DNA from: Bradyrhizobium canariense
GTDB taxonomy: Bacteria; Pseudomonadota; Alphaproteobacteria; Rhizobiales; Xanthobacteraceae
Direction of reading: 5' to 3'
DNA: 64,000 nt
Assembly: GCF_900105125.1 (NCBI RefSeq)
Contig: NZ_LT629750.1
Location: 5,855,001 to 5,919,000 of the forward strand
This document shows, piece after piece, positions 44,454-53,148 of the stretch. The notes under the pieces are model-generated. The model did not search any database. It saw only the letters and a program-made list of their open reading frames with translations, and was not told the DNA's origin. How positions within the stretch are numbered: the first letter of the stretch is position 1; every line of letters begins with the position of its first letter. A program made the position numbers and the translations under genes.

Positions 44454-45710
44454 ATGACCGCACACCAGCGCAATTTCCCGACCCCGATCGATCCCGTCAA
44501 GCTCGACCGGCTGGCGGAAGTGGCGGTGAAAATCGGACTGCAATTGCAGCCGGGTCAGGATCTGCTGCTGACGGCGCCGACCGTGGCTCTGCCGCTGGTC
44601 CGGAAGATCGCCGAGCATGCCTACAAGGCGGGCGCGGGCCTCGTCACCCCGATCTTTTCCGACGAGGCGATCACGCTGTCGCGCTATCGGTTCGGCCAGG
44701 ACCATAGCTTCGACCGCGCCGCGAGCTGGCTCTATGACGGGATGTCGAAAGCCTTTGCCGCCAATACGGCGCGGCTGGCCATCGTCGGCGACGATCCGAT
44801 GCTGCTTTCCGGCCAGGATCCCGCCAAGGTCGCGCGCGCCAGCAAGGCCAACTCCATCGCCTATAAGCCGGCGCTCGAGAAAATCGTCACCTTCGATATC
44901 AACTGGAACATCATTGCCTATCCGAGCCCGTCATGGGCAAAGCAGGTGTTTCCCGAAGACGAGGAGGACGTCGCGGTCGCAAAGCTTGCCGACGCCATCT
45001 TCGCCGCCTCACGCGTGGACAATAATGACGCTGTAGCCGCCTGGGAAAAGCACAACGCCGCGCTGCGCAGCCGGACCGAATGGCTGAACGGCCAGCGATT
45101 CAGCGCGTTGCATTATACGGGACCCGGCACCGACCTGACGATCGGGCTCGCCGATGGCCACGAATGGGAAGGCGGCGCATCGACCGCCAAGAACGGCATT
45201 ACCTGCAACGCCAACATCCCGACCGAAGAAGTCTTCACCACGCCGCACGCCCGGCGGGTCGACGGGCATGTCATCAGCTCCAAACCGCTGTCTTATCAGG
45301 GCTCGCTGATCGATAACATCGCGGTGCGATTCGAAGGCGGACGCATCGTCGAAGCCAAGGCCTCGCGCGGCGAGGAAGTGCTGAACAAGGTGCTCGATAC
45401 CGACGAGGGCGCGCGCCGGCTCGGCGAAGTGGCGCTGGTACCGCATTCCTCGCCGATCTCAAAAAGCGGTTTGTTGTTCTTCAACACGCTGTTCGACGAG
45501 AACGCCGCCTGCCACATCGCGCTCGGCCAGTGCTATTCCAAATGCTTCATTGACGGCACCAAGCTGTCGCCCGAGCAGATTGCCGCGCAAGGCGGCAACA
45601 AGAGCCTGATCCACATCGACTGGATGATCGGTTCCGACCAGATCGACATCGATGGCGTTCACGCGGATGGTCGGCGCGTGCCGGTTTTCCGCAAGGGCGA
45701 GTGGGCCTGA
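44454..45710 (+). CDS. M29-family aminopeptidase
   Basis: 418 residues from the ATG at 44454. Zinc-dependent aminopeptidase of the thermophilic-aminopeptidase family: the ligands appear as Glu in NIPTEEVFTTP, Glu in RLGEVALVP, His in CHIALGQCY and His/Asp in IHIDWMIG. Cytoplasmic, acting on N-terminal residues of small peptides or peptide-like compounds. It follows the lyase and probably shares its promoter. Confidence 0.88.
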   Translation: MTAHQRNFPTPIDPVKLDRLAEVAVKIGLQLQPGQDLLLTAPTVALPLVRKIAEHAYKAGAGLVTPIFSDEAITLSRYRFGQDHSFDRAASWLYDGMSKAFAANTARLAIVGDDPMLLSGQDPAKVARASKANSIAYKPALEKIVTFDINWNIIAYPSPSWAKQVFPEDEEDVAVAKLADAIFAASRVDNNDAVAAWEKHNAALRSRTEWLNGQRFSALHYTGPGTDLTIGLADGHEWEGGASTAKNGITCNANIPTEEVFTTPHARRVDGHVISSKPLSYQGSLIDNIAVRFEGGRIVEAKASRGEEVLNKVLDTDEGARRLGEVALVPHSSPISKSGLLFFNTLFDENAACHIALGQCYSKCFIDGTKLSPEQIAAQGGNKSLIHIDWMIGSDQIDIDGVHADGRRVPVFRKGEWA

Positions 45711-45917
45711 CGGGGTTTGCGCGACGGCGTCGCTGCAAGAAATCTGCGCGCGGCCCGAATGAAGCAAATGTGACGTCAATCGTCGGTCCATTTCCTGGAA
45801 AGGTCTGTATTGCGGCGCCTGGCGCGGCCGCGCAGTCATGTCACAATCGCGCCGTACGAAAGGCCAAATCGCAAACATAAGGTGTGCCAGTTCGACGCAA
45901 GACAGGGGGGATACTGC

Positions 45918-46148
45918 ATGCGCCAGGAACTTCAGCCGTCTGAAGACAATGGGGATATGGTTGGCTACACCTTTCACTTTCAAATAACCAACAGGGGTGG
46001 AAGACAGGCTTGCTGCGTCAAGGTGCAGGCGCCCAATATCCACGATGCGACTCAATTTTTCCGGCAGAATTGGCCGATGATTGAATCGATGGCGCGAGAT
46101 GGGTTGACCAAATCCGACCGCAACGTGATCAAGTTGGCTGTCCCCTGA
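45918..46148 (+). CDS. Small hypothetical protein
   Basis: 76 residues, ATG with GGGGGG-rich purines about nine bases upstream. Contains YTFHFQITNRGG, then CCVKVQAPNIHDATQFFRQN, then a helical segment. The pattern is that of a small alpha/beta domain. No family recognised. A good Rho-independent terminator is found about 195 bases after its stop. Confidence 0.6.
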   Translation: MRQELQPSEDNGDMVGYTFHFQITNRGGRQACCVKVQAPNIHDATQFFRQNWPMIESMARDGLTKSDRNVIKLAVP

Positions 46149-46342
46149 TTTGCCTATTGTGATCGCATCTCACGCAGCCGGGAACCGCTGACGCGCGCGA
46201 TCCCGTGTCTTGGCGGATAGCCCACCCCCGCCAGCACAACGATTCCCGTATCCGAAAAACAGATCGACGCTCCGCCTGGAGAGCCACGTAGCCGCTGCCC
46301 CGGCAAGTGCGCCTCGATGAAGTCAGCGCTTTCGTCATTTCC

Positions 46343-46367
46343 GGTATGCTGCAAAGCATACCTTTTT
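46343..46367 (+). terminator. Rho-independent terminator
   Basis: GGTATGCT pairs perfectly with AGCATACC around a GCAA tetraloop (GNRA type) and is followed by five T. It is the textbook form on the plus strand, and should end transcription coming from the small gene at 45918, insulating the ClC gene. Confidence 0.8.
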
Positions 46368-46378
46368 GTTCATTGATT

Positions 46379-46397
46379 TATATCGTGTCACGATATA
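46379..46397. promoter_or_regulatory. 19-bp palindrome TATATCGTGTCACGATATA
   Basis: TATATCGTG and CACGATATA pair perfectly around a central T. It lies 84 bases before the ClC start, right after a terminator, so it should be in the ClC promoter. Similar TATCG/CGATA dyads are bound by small winged-helix repressors such as PadR-type proteins; no such gene is adjacent. Confidence 0.5.
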
Positions 46398-46480
46398 GTT
46401 ACGTTTTGGCCGTTAACGTCCGCCTGGGCTGAACGGCGCACATCCCCCCGCCACACACTCCCTCCCGTCGAAAGATCACG

Positions 46481-48301
46481 ATGGTTCGTTCTGCTTCCGC
46501 CAATTCCTTGCCGCGGCTCGGCGATTTCACGACCGATCGGCGTGTCCTCATGCTGGTCGCGATGGCCGTGGTCGTGGGCGCCGGCGGCGCCGTGGCAGCC
46601 TGGCTGCTGCTGCGCGTGATTGCGCTGACCACCAATCTGGTATGGCTGCACACATTCAGCGTGCAGAGCCTTTCTCTCGCAGCCGTCAAACCGGACGCGT
46701 GGATGGTCGCAGCCCCGGCACTCGGCGGCCTTGTCATCGGACTGATGGCCCGTTTCGGCTCGGAGAAGATCAGGGGACACGGCATCCCCGAAGCGATCGA
46801 AGCGATCCTGATCGGCGGCAGCCGGATGCAGCCGAAGGTCGCGATCCTCAAACCGCTGTCATCCGCGATCTCGATCGGCAGCGGTGGCCCGTTCGGCGCC
46901 GAGGGTCCGATCATCATGACAGGCGGCGCTATCGGCTCGCTGTTCGCGCAGTGCTTCAGCATGAGCGCGGCGGAACGCAAGACGCTGCTGGTCGCCGGCG
47001 CGTCCGCCGGCATGACCGCTATCTTTGGCACGCCCGTCGCCGCCGTTCTGCTCGCCGTCGAGCTGCTGCTGTTTGAATGGAAACCACGCAGTCTGATCCC
47101 GGTGATCGGCGCCTGCGTTGTCTCTTCCGCCTTGCGGCCGCTGTTGATCGGCAGCGGCGCGTTGTTCCCCTTTGCCGGGCACCTCGATCTGCCCTGGTGG
47201 GGACTGTTTGCCTGTATCGGCGTCGGCGTCGTGGCAGGGCTGCAGTCCGGCCTGCTGACCGGTCTGCTCTACAAGATGGAAGATCTGTTCGGCCATATCC
47301 CGCTGCACTGGATGTGGTGGCCCGCGATCGGCGGGCTTGCGGTTGGACTGGGCGGTCTCATCGAGCCCCGCGCACTCGGCGTCGGTTACGACATCATCGG
47401 CGATCTCCTCAACGATCACATCGTGCTGTCGGCGGTCGTGTTGATCCTTCTGGTCAAGTCGGCGATCTGGATCATCGCGCTGGCCTCCGGAACATCCGGC
47501 GGCGTGCTGGCGCCGCTGCTGATCTTCGGCGGCTGCGCCGGCTGGCTCGAAGGCCAGTTGCTTCCGGGCGATCACGGCGTATGGGCGTTGATCGGCATGG
47601 CCGCGATGATGGGCGGCACCATGCGCTCGCCGCTGACGGCGATCCTGTTCGCGGCTGAACTGACCGGCGATTTTGCCCTGATCGGCCCGCTGCTGATCGC
47701 GACCAGCGCGGCCTATGCCTTGACCGTGCTGCTGTTGAAACGATCGATTCTGACCGAGAAGATCGCCCGGCGCGGCCAGCACGTGGTTCGGGAATACAGT
47801 ATCGACCCGTTCGAACTCTTGCGTGTCAGCGAAGTAATGGTGCGCAATGTCGATACGCTGCCGGCGGCCATGCCGATCGACGAAGCCGTATCGTTTTTCT
47901 CCAGCGAGGCGCGGCGGCACAAATCCTATCCGCTGATCGATGCCGACGCTCAGGTCGCAGGCATGGTCGCGCGCGCCGACGTGTTGCGGTGGCGGGCGGA
48001 AAGCCCGCACGAGGGCGAAAGCCTGTTCGACCGCGTTTCGGACCGTTCGCTTACCGTCGGCTATCCCGACGAGCCGGTTTCCCATCTGGCCGATCGCATG
48101 GTGCTGGCCGATATCGGCCGCGTGCCGATCGTCGAACGCGACACGCAACGGCTGGTTGGCCTGGTATCCCGCAAGGACCTGCTTCGCATCCGCGCCACGG
48201 CCAAATCGACGGAAGCGAACCGCGTCGCATTTTTTGGCCGGCGGACATCGTCGCAGAGCAGGGATGAAGCGTCGGCATCGGGCGGCGAGCTAGCCCTGTG
48301 A
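46481..48301 (+). CDS. ClC-family chloride channel/antiporter with CBS pair
   Basis: 606 residues: ClC membrane domain (about 20-435) and two CBS domains at the C-terminus (about 445-580), which may bind nucleotides. Filter segments are GHGIPEA (99-105), GAEGPI (139-144; the gating Glu is Glu141) and GTSGGVLAP. Compared with E. coli ClC-ec1, the anion-coordinating Ser107 is His100 and the proton Glu203 position is Leu195, while the neighbouring Glu is kept (Glu194). Loss of the inner proton Glu suggests a channel-like or differently coupled transporter. Overlaps the convergent hydrolase gene by 12 bases at its end. Confidence 0.88.
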   Translation: MVRSASANSLPRLGDFTTDRRVLMLVAMAVVVGAGGAVAAWLLLRVIALTTNLVWLHTFSVQSLSLAAVKPDAWMVAAPALGGLVIGLMARFGSEKIRGHGIPEAIEAILIGGSRMQPKVAILKPLSSAISIGSGGPFGAEGPIIMTGGAIGSLFAQCFSMSAAERKTLLVAGASAGMTAIFGTPVAAVLLAVELLLFEWKPRSLIPVIGACVVSSALRPLLIGSGALFPFAGHLDLPWWGLFACIGVGVVAGLQSGLLTGLLYKMEDLFGHIPLHWMWWPAIGGLAVGLGGLIEPRALGVGYDIIGDLLNDHIVLSAVVLILLVKSAIWIIALASGTSGGVLAPLLIFGGCAGWLEGQLLPGDHGVWALIGMAAMMGGTMRSPLTAILFAAELTGDFALIGPLLIATSAAYALTVLLLKRSILTEKIARRGQHVVREYSIDPFELLRVSEVMVRNVDTLPAAMPIDEAVSFFSSEARRHKSYPLIDADAQVAGMVARADVLRWRAESPHEGESLFDRVSDRSLTVGYPDEPVSHLADRMVLADIGRVPIVERDTQRLVGLVSRKDLLRIRATAKSTEANRVAFFGRRTSSQSRDEASASGGELAL

Positions 48302-49360
48302 CTGGCTCAGCTGCTCCATGAACAGGCGCAGCCGCGGCGCCCATTTAGGGGCGTCGATACCGGAAGCCGAATGACCATACTCGCTGTCGAGCAGGAAATA
48401 GTCGGCCTCGACGCCGGCGTTTTGCAGCGCCTGCATGACGCCGGGCGCGAGCTCCGGAGGAAACAGCCGGTCGGTTCGGGACAGCACGTACAAGACCTTT
48501 GCCTTGATATCGCCGAACCGTGGCGTCACGTCGAAGCCGCGCAGCGCCCTGGCAAGAATGATCAGCGAGTTTGCATCGAACCCTCGCGCCCATCGCGCAG
48601 CCTCATCGCGGATCGCGGCCTCGATTTGTTCGGCGTCCGGCATCGTGCTTCTCAGGCGAGCTTCGATGCCATAGGTCTTGAGCGTCGCTGAACGGATTTG
48701 AATCATGGTCTCGAACACGCCGCCGCGATCATAATAGTCGCCGCCATTCCAGTTCGGATCCTTGGAGAGCGTGGTGAGCAGGCGTTCGATGTTGCCGGCG
48801 GATCGCTCACGCGGCACGACGGGAGACGTGACGACAGCGGCAATTCCCTTCATCATGCCGGGGTAGTTGACGGCCCACTGAAAGGCCTGAAACCCGCCAT
48901 AGGACGGGCCGACGATCGCAACCAGCCGGTCGATACCGAAATGGCCGAGCAGCGCGCGTTGCGTGGCAACGATGTCGCTCACGGTGATATCGGGAAATCG
49001 CGGCCCGTAGGGCCTGCCCGTTGCCGGGTCGATGCTCGCGGCGTTGGTCGATCCGTACGAGGATCCCAGCATGTTCGGGCAGATGACGAAGAAACGGTTG
49101 GTATCGACCGGTTTGCCCGGACCGACGAGATCCTTCCAGCTTCCTTCGCCGGTCGATCCATCGGGGTCGATCATCTGTGGACCGCTGGTGTTGCCGTGCG
49201 TGATCAGCACGGCGTTGTCGCGGTTCGTCGCGAGCGCGCCCAACGTTCGATAGGCGATGGTCACGGCCGGCATCACCACGCCGCTCTCCAGACGAAAATC
49301 CTTGATGCAAAAAGCCTTCACGCCGGCCAGAACTGCATCGCCTTGTCGAGTTGCGGTCAT
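48290..49360 (-). CDS. Alpha/beta hydrolase, homoserine O-acetyltransferase (MetX)-like
   Basis: 356 residues. MetX-family fold: VTIAYRTLG, LITHGNTSG, FFVICPNMLGSSYGST, nucleophile Ser153 in GPSYGG, Asp in SRTDRLFPP and His in YGHSASG. True MetX enzymes carry GGSMGG at the elbow; here it is GPSYGG. It may be an esterase or acyltransferase with another substrate. It has no methionine genes as neighbours. Tail-to-tail overlap of 12 bases with the ClC gene. Confidence 0.8.
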   Translation of the reverse strand: MTATRQGDAVLAGVKAFCIKDFRLESGVVMPAVTIAYRTLGALATNRDNAVLITHGNTSGPQMIDPDGSTGEGSWKDLVGPGKPVDTNRFFVICPNMLGSSYGSTNAASIDPATGRPYGPRFPDITVSDIVATQRALLGHFGIDRLVAIVGPSYGGFQAFQWAVNYPGMMKGIAAVVTSPVVPRERSAGNIERLLTTLSKDPNWNGGDYYDRGGVFETMIQIRSATLKTYGIEARLRSTMPDAEQIEAAIRDEAARWARGFDANSLIILARALRGFDVTPRFGDIKAKVLYVLSRTDRLFPPELAPGVMQALQNAGVEADYFLLDSEYGHSASGIDAPKWAPRLRLFMEQLSQSQG

Positions 49361-49581
49361 GCTATTTCCTGAAATGACGCAGCCATTGTTGCAAGTGGCG
49401 AATGCGTTGAATTCATCCTTGATAGATCGGCGGATTGAGGGTGTCGACGCCTGATCGCTGGCATTGAATCGATGGCCGTAAGGAAAGCTTAAAAGGTTGG
49501 CCTTAATTATGCCCGCGATTTCGCTTGCCTATATCCCTTTGAATAAAAAGCGATTTTGAATCCATTCGCCTGAGGTTCCTG

Positions 49582-50037
49582 ATGTCGCGCGCATTGATTG
49601 AAACGACCAACCTTGCCGTCAACCTCACACCACGGCCGATCGAACCGTCCTGGATCATCGAGGGCAATCCGGTCGCGCAATGGTGCGTCCTGTCGCAAAG
49701 CGCGGACGGGCTGGCGTCAACGATGGTCTGGGAATGCAGCGAGGGCCGCTTCAACTGGTACTATGATTTCGACGAGACAGTATTGATCCTGGAAGGCTCG
49801 ATCGTCCTTGAAAACGATACCATGCCGCCGACCCGCTATGTTGCGGGCGATGTCATCTTCTTCAAGGATGGCGCGCACGCCAGATGGCATGTCGAGGGCC
49901 GCGTCCGAAAGCTAGCGTTCTGCCGCAAGACCCAGCCGGTCTGGCTCGGCTTTGCGCTGCGGGTGTTCCTGAAGCTCAGGAAGATCCTGTTGCCGGCCGA
50001 CGAACGCCAGGCCGCGAGCCTGATGGGTTCGTCCTGA
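49582..50037 (+). CDS. Cupin-type small protein
   Basis: 151 residues. A single beta-barrel cupin domain is suggested by WYYDFDETVLILEGSIVLEN, then a YVAGDVIFFKDGAHARWHVE stretch with the second-motif His. A basic/hydrophobic C-terminal helix (LGFALRVFLKLRKILLP) extends beyond the barrel. It resembles DUF861/cupin_3 proteins. Divergent from the MetX-like gene and convergent with an amidohydrolase. Reaction unknown. Confidence 0.72.
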   Translation: MSRALIETTNLAVNLTPRPIEPSWIIEGNPVAQWCVLSQSADGLASTMVWECSEGRFNWYYDFDETVLILEGSIVLENDTMPPTRYVAGDVIFFKDGAHARWHVEGRVRKLAFCRKTQPVWLGFALRVFLKLRKILLPADERQAASLMGSS

Positions 50038-50134
50038 AGATATTCGGCGCGGTGGGCGGCGCCTGGCGCCGACCCCTTGGTTATCGCGCCATGCGACGCT
50101 GTCGGCCGAAGCAGCCCAAAGATAGCGTCAGCAA

Positions 50135-51187
50135 TCAGCCGAGTTTCAGCCGGTAGAAATCCGTCGCCGTCTTCGAGAACAGCGCCGTCTTTTCGGCTTC
50201 GGAGTATTGCGCGGCGATGCGCTTGAATGCGTTGAAGATCACCTGATAGCTGCACTGGCCCTTGTCCGGCGGAAAGTTGCTTTCGAACATGCCGCGTCCG
50301 GGACCGAAGGCCTCGATGCAGGTCTCGATATAGGGGCGCCACGCGACTGCAGCTTGTTCCGACGAGGGAGGCATTGGACGCTCGTGAAAATCATAGCCCA
50401 ATAGCCGCATCGCCAGCCCGCCGAGCTTGACGACGACGTTCGGGCATTTTGCAATTTCCTGGATCGATGCTCTCCACACCGGGAAAATCTCGTCGCGCCG
50501 GTTGGCATAACTGCCGACGCCGATCGGGCCGCCGCAGTGATCGAGCACGATTTTGGTATCCGGGAAGGCGCGGGCGAGATCGGTGAGCTCGCCGATCTGC
50601 GGATGAAACAGCCAGGCGTCGAAGCTCAGGCCGAGCGGCGCAAGACAGGCAAATCCCTTGCGAAAGGTGGAATCGAGCAGCAGGCCTTTTGGCCGCGTCG
50701 CGTACATGCCGGCGACGTCGGGATCGGCATCCCAGGGCGAGGAATGCCGGATGCCGCGGAAACGGCCATTGCCGGCGGCGATCTCGGCTTCAAGAACCGG
50801 GCGCGCGGCCTCGCCCAGCAGGAGATTGACATGGCTGACGATGCCGGCGCAGACCGCAGCCTTGCCATAGCCGCCGCTCGCGCTCATCGCGGCGACGCCA
50901 TTGGCGAACTCCACTTCGCCGACGGGACGGAAAGCTTCCGGTCCGCCGGCGCGATACATCGAACGGCAATCGACGTAAACGGTGGCGATAATATTGTGAC
51001 CCGAGGCGATGTCGTCGGTGATCTCCTCGATCAGGTAGCGTTGGCCGCCGCGATCCCACAAATGATGATGGGGATCGACGATCGGACGCTGGGGATCGAT
51101 AATTTCTTCCGTGTGCAGCGCGAGCCAGTCTTCGCGCGGATCCGCGTAGAGGCCGCTCTTTGATGAGGCGGCATTGCCGGAAACCAT
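50135..51187 (-). CDS. Amidohydrolase family 2 (TIM-barrel metal hydrolase)
   Basis: 350 residues. The metal motif is VDPHHHLWD near residue 38; further typical segments are FRGIRHSSPWD, FDAWLFHPQ, IVLDHCGGP and MFESNFPPDK. This is the family of 2-pyrone-4,6-dicarboxylate hydrolase and of aromatic-acid decarboxylases. Substrate unknown. It follows the MBL-fold gene on the same strand by 55 bases, so the two may form an operon. Confidence 0.85.
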   Translation of the reverse strand: MVSGNAASSKSGLYADPREDWLALHTEEIIDPQRPIVDPHHHLWDRGGQRYLIEEITDDIASGHNIIATVYVDCRSMYRAGGPEAFRPVGEVEFANGVAAMSASGGYGKAAVCAGIVSHVNLLLGEAARPVLEAEIAAGNGRFRGIRHSSPWDADPDVAGMYATRPKGLLLDSTFRKGFACLAPLGLSFDAWLFHPQIGELTDLARAFPDTKIVLDHCGGPIGVGSYANRRDEIFPVWRASIQEIAKCPNVVVKLGGLAMRLLGYDFHERPMPPSSEQAAVAWRPYIETCIEAFGPGRGMFESNFPPDKGQCSYQVIFNAFKRIAAQYSEAEKTALFSKTATDFYRLKLG

Positions 51188-51242
51188 GGATCGTCACTCC
51201 CTGTTTTTTGTTTTGTCGGGGCTGTTCGGCTCGCGTGGAGGA

Positions 51243-52058
51243 TCAAACGCCGTCTAGAATAATGACCGTTGGCGTGTCCGGCAGCAAGTCCCGCGAAATC
51301 CGTAAAGTCCGCTCGGTGCGGACATCGATCGCGAATTGCTGGCCGATCCGGCGCATGAATTCATCGAGCGGCGTCGCGAAGCGGTGCATCGGCAGCACGA
51401 TGGAGGCGCGCAGGCGCCGCGTGATATCGGCAATTCCGTCCAGCGACATGGTATAGGTGCCGTCGATTGGCACCATCAGGATGTCGAGCCGGCCGATCGC
51501 CGCAAAATGGCTGTCATCGAGCGCGTGATGCAAATGTCCGAGATGACCGATGCAGAGGCCGGCGACTTCGAAGATGAAGATCGAATTGCCGTCCTTGATC
51601 ATCTCGGCGTTGGAATCGTCGCCGAAATAGCGGCGGATGTCCGTCGTCACGTTGCGGATGTACACGTCACCGATCCGTTCGGCGATGCGTGCAGGCTGCC
51701 CGTCGTCGCGCCAGCCATGCAGCACATGGGGAATGCGGGGATCGGGAAACAGCGTGTAATGCGTGCTGTGGGCGCGGTTCATGGTGACGACGTCGGGCAG
51801 GCGGCCGATCTGGTACGCGCCGCTGTAATCGGTCGCGATCCGCACGCCCCCGGGCGTGTCGATAAAATAGGTCGAATGGCCCGCGTAGGTAATCGCCACT
51901 TCGTCTGTCCCGGCCGCAGCGTGGCGAAGGCTGACCGGCGTAGCGCGCGGACCGGCATCTGATATCGCCAGGCATTCGCTGCGCGGAGCTTCCTGGGCGA
52001 TAGCCGGCGCGATCAGGGAACCCAGCAAGGCGAGGATGGCGGAAAACGATCGCAGCAT
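51243..52058 (-). CDS. Secreted metallo-beta-lactamase-fold protein with altered metal motif
   Basis: 271 residues with a signal peptide (SAILALLGSLIAPAIAQ). The fold begins at VAITYAGHSTYFIDT. The usual HxHxDH motif is changed to RAHSTH (in MNRAHSTHYT), so one His and the Asp are missing; later ligands are seen in HLGHLHH, VPIDGTY and LPMHRF. It may bind a single metal or be inactive. First gene of a minus-strand pair with the amidohydrolase; divergent from the epoxide-hydrolase-like gene. Confidence 0.78.
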   Translation of the reverse strand: MLRSFSAILALLGSLIAPAIAQEAPRSECLAISDAGPRATPVSLRHAAAGTDEVAITYAGHSTYFIDTPGGVRIATDYSGAYQIGRLPDVVTMNRAHSTHYTLFPDPRIPHVLHGWRDDGQPARIAERIGDVYIRNVTTDIRRYFGDDSNAEMIKDGNSIFIFEVAGLCIGHLGHLHHALDDSHFAAIGRLDILMVPIDGTYTMSLDGIADITRRLRASIVLPMHRFATPLDEFMRRIGQQFAIDVRTERTLRISRDLLPDTPTVIILDGV

Positions 52059-52192
52059 AAATGAAAGGGCCCGTCCCCGATAACGCTGGAGATGGTATTG
52101 TATCGCCGAATGCCGCAGCGAACTATCGTGTCTCGATCAATAGACCGTCAGTATCGCTTTATTCTCGGCTCGGCCGGTCAGGAGTTGCAGTG

Positions 52193-53131
52193 ATGGAATT
52201 GACGCCAACGGTTACCCGCGCTTCCTCGATACATCGGCTGGAACCATTGCGTCATGTCGATGCCGGCGTTCTCAACATCGCCTATTACGAAGCCGGACCC
52301 GCGGATGGACCGGTCGTGATGCTGATGCATGGCTTCCCGTATGATATCCATTCCTTTGTGGACGTCGCGCCTCAGCTCGCCGTACAGGGCTGCCGCGTCG
52401 TCGTCCCCTATCTGCGCGGCTACGGGCCGACGAAATTCCGCGATGCGGCCACGCCACGCTCGGGAGAGCAGGCCGCGGTCGGGGCCGACATGATGGCGCT
52501 GATGGATGCGCTTCGCATCGAACGCGCGGTGTTCGCGGGCTATGATTGGGGCGGCCGCGCGGCCTGCATCGGCGCGGCGCTGTGGCCGGAGCGCTGCGTC
52601 GGGCTGGTATCGGTGAATAGCTATCTGATCCAGGACATCGCCAAGGCCATGGTGCCGGCGCGGCCGGAGCGCGAGGTGCCGCTCTGGTACCAATATTATT
52701 TCCAGCTCGAACGGGGTCGGGCAGGGCTGGCCGCTAACCGGCGGGGCATCGCCAGGATCTTGTGGCAGCAATGGTCGCCAAACTGGCAGTTCGACGAGGC
52801 CTGTTTCGAGCGGACGGCGGTGGCCCACGACAACCCCGACTATGTCGACGTCGTGATCCACAGCTACCGCCATCGCTACGGCCTTGCCGAGGGTGATCCG
52901 CAATATGCCGAGCTGCAGCGCAAATTGGCGGCGCTGCCCCCGATCACCGTGCCCACCATCACGCTGGATGGCGCCGGCGATGGCGTGGCCGTCGTGACCG
53001 ACGGCAGCGCGAGTGCGCCGAAATTCACGGGGCACCGTGTTCATCGCGTTATCCCGCGTGCGGGACATAATTTGCCGCAGGAAGAACCTGAGGCGTTTGC
53101 CGCGGCGGTGATGGAGTTGGTGAAGGGATAG
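52193..53131 (+). CDS. Alpha/beta hydrolase, epoxide hydrolase/haloalkane dehalogenase type
   Basis: 312 residues from the ATG at 52193 (CAGGAG upstream). Oxyanion motif HGFP (46-49), nucleophile Asp118 in AGYDWGG and catalytic His in RAGHNLPQE; a cap domain (about 145-240) is present. An Asp nucleophile points to epoxide hydrolase or dehalogenase chemistry and not to a Ser esterase. Substrate unknown. It ends 18 bases before a convergent ABC permease gene. Confidence 0.85.
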   Translation: MELTPTVTRASSIHRLEPLRHVDAGVLNIAYYEAGPADGPVVMLMHGFPYDIHSFVDVAPQLAVQGCRVVVPYLRGYGPTKFRDAATPRSGEQAAVGADMMALMDALRIERAVFAGYDWGGRAACIGAALWPERCVGLVSVNSYLIQDIAKAMVPARPEREVPLWYQYYFQLERGRAGLAANRRGIARILWQQWSPNWQFDEACFERTAVAHDNPDYVDVVIHSYRHRYGLAEGDPQYAELQRKLAALPPITVPTITLDGAGDGVAVVTDGSASAPKFTGHRVHRVIPRAGHNLPQEEPEAFAAAVMELVKG

Positions 53132-53148
53132 GACGGGGCGCCTGCCGA

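Larger units (their letters stand above)
46149..46480. other. Intergenic region upstream of the ClC gene
   Basis: About 330 bases. It holds a strong terminator (46343-46367) and, just after it, a 19-base palindrome (46379-46397) before the ClC gene. The rest is GC-rich and without a convincing reading frame. Confidence 0.5.

Noticed and set aside
50053..50075. GC-rich hairpin between the cupin and amidohydrolase genes as a terminator
   Set aside because: The stem is imperfect and no T run follows; not distinguishable from chance in GC-rich DNA.
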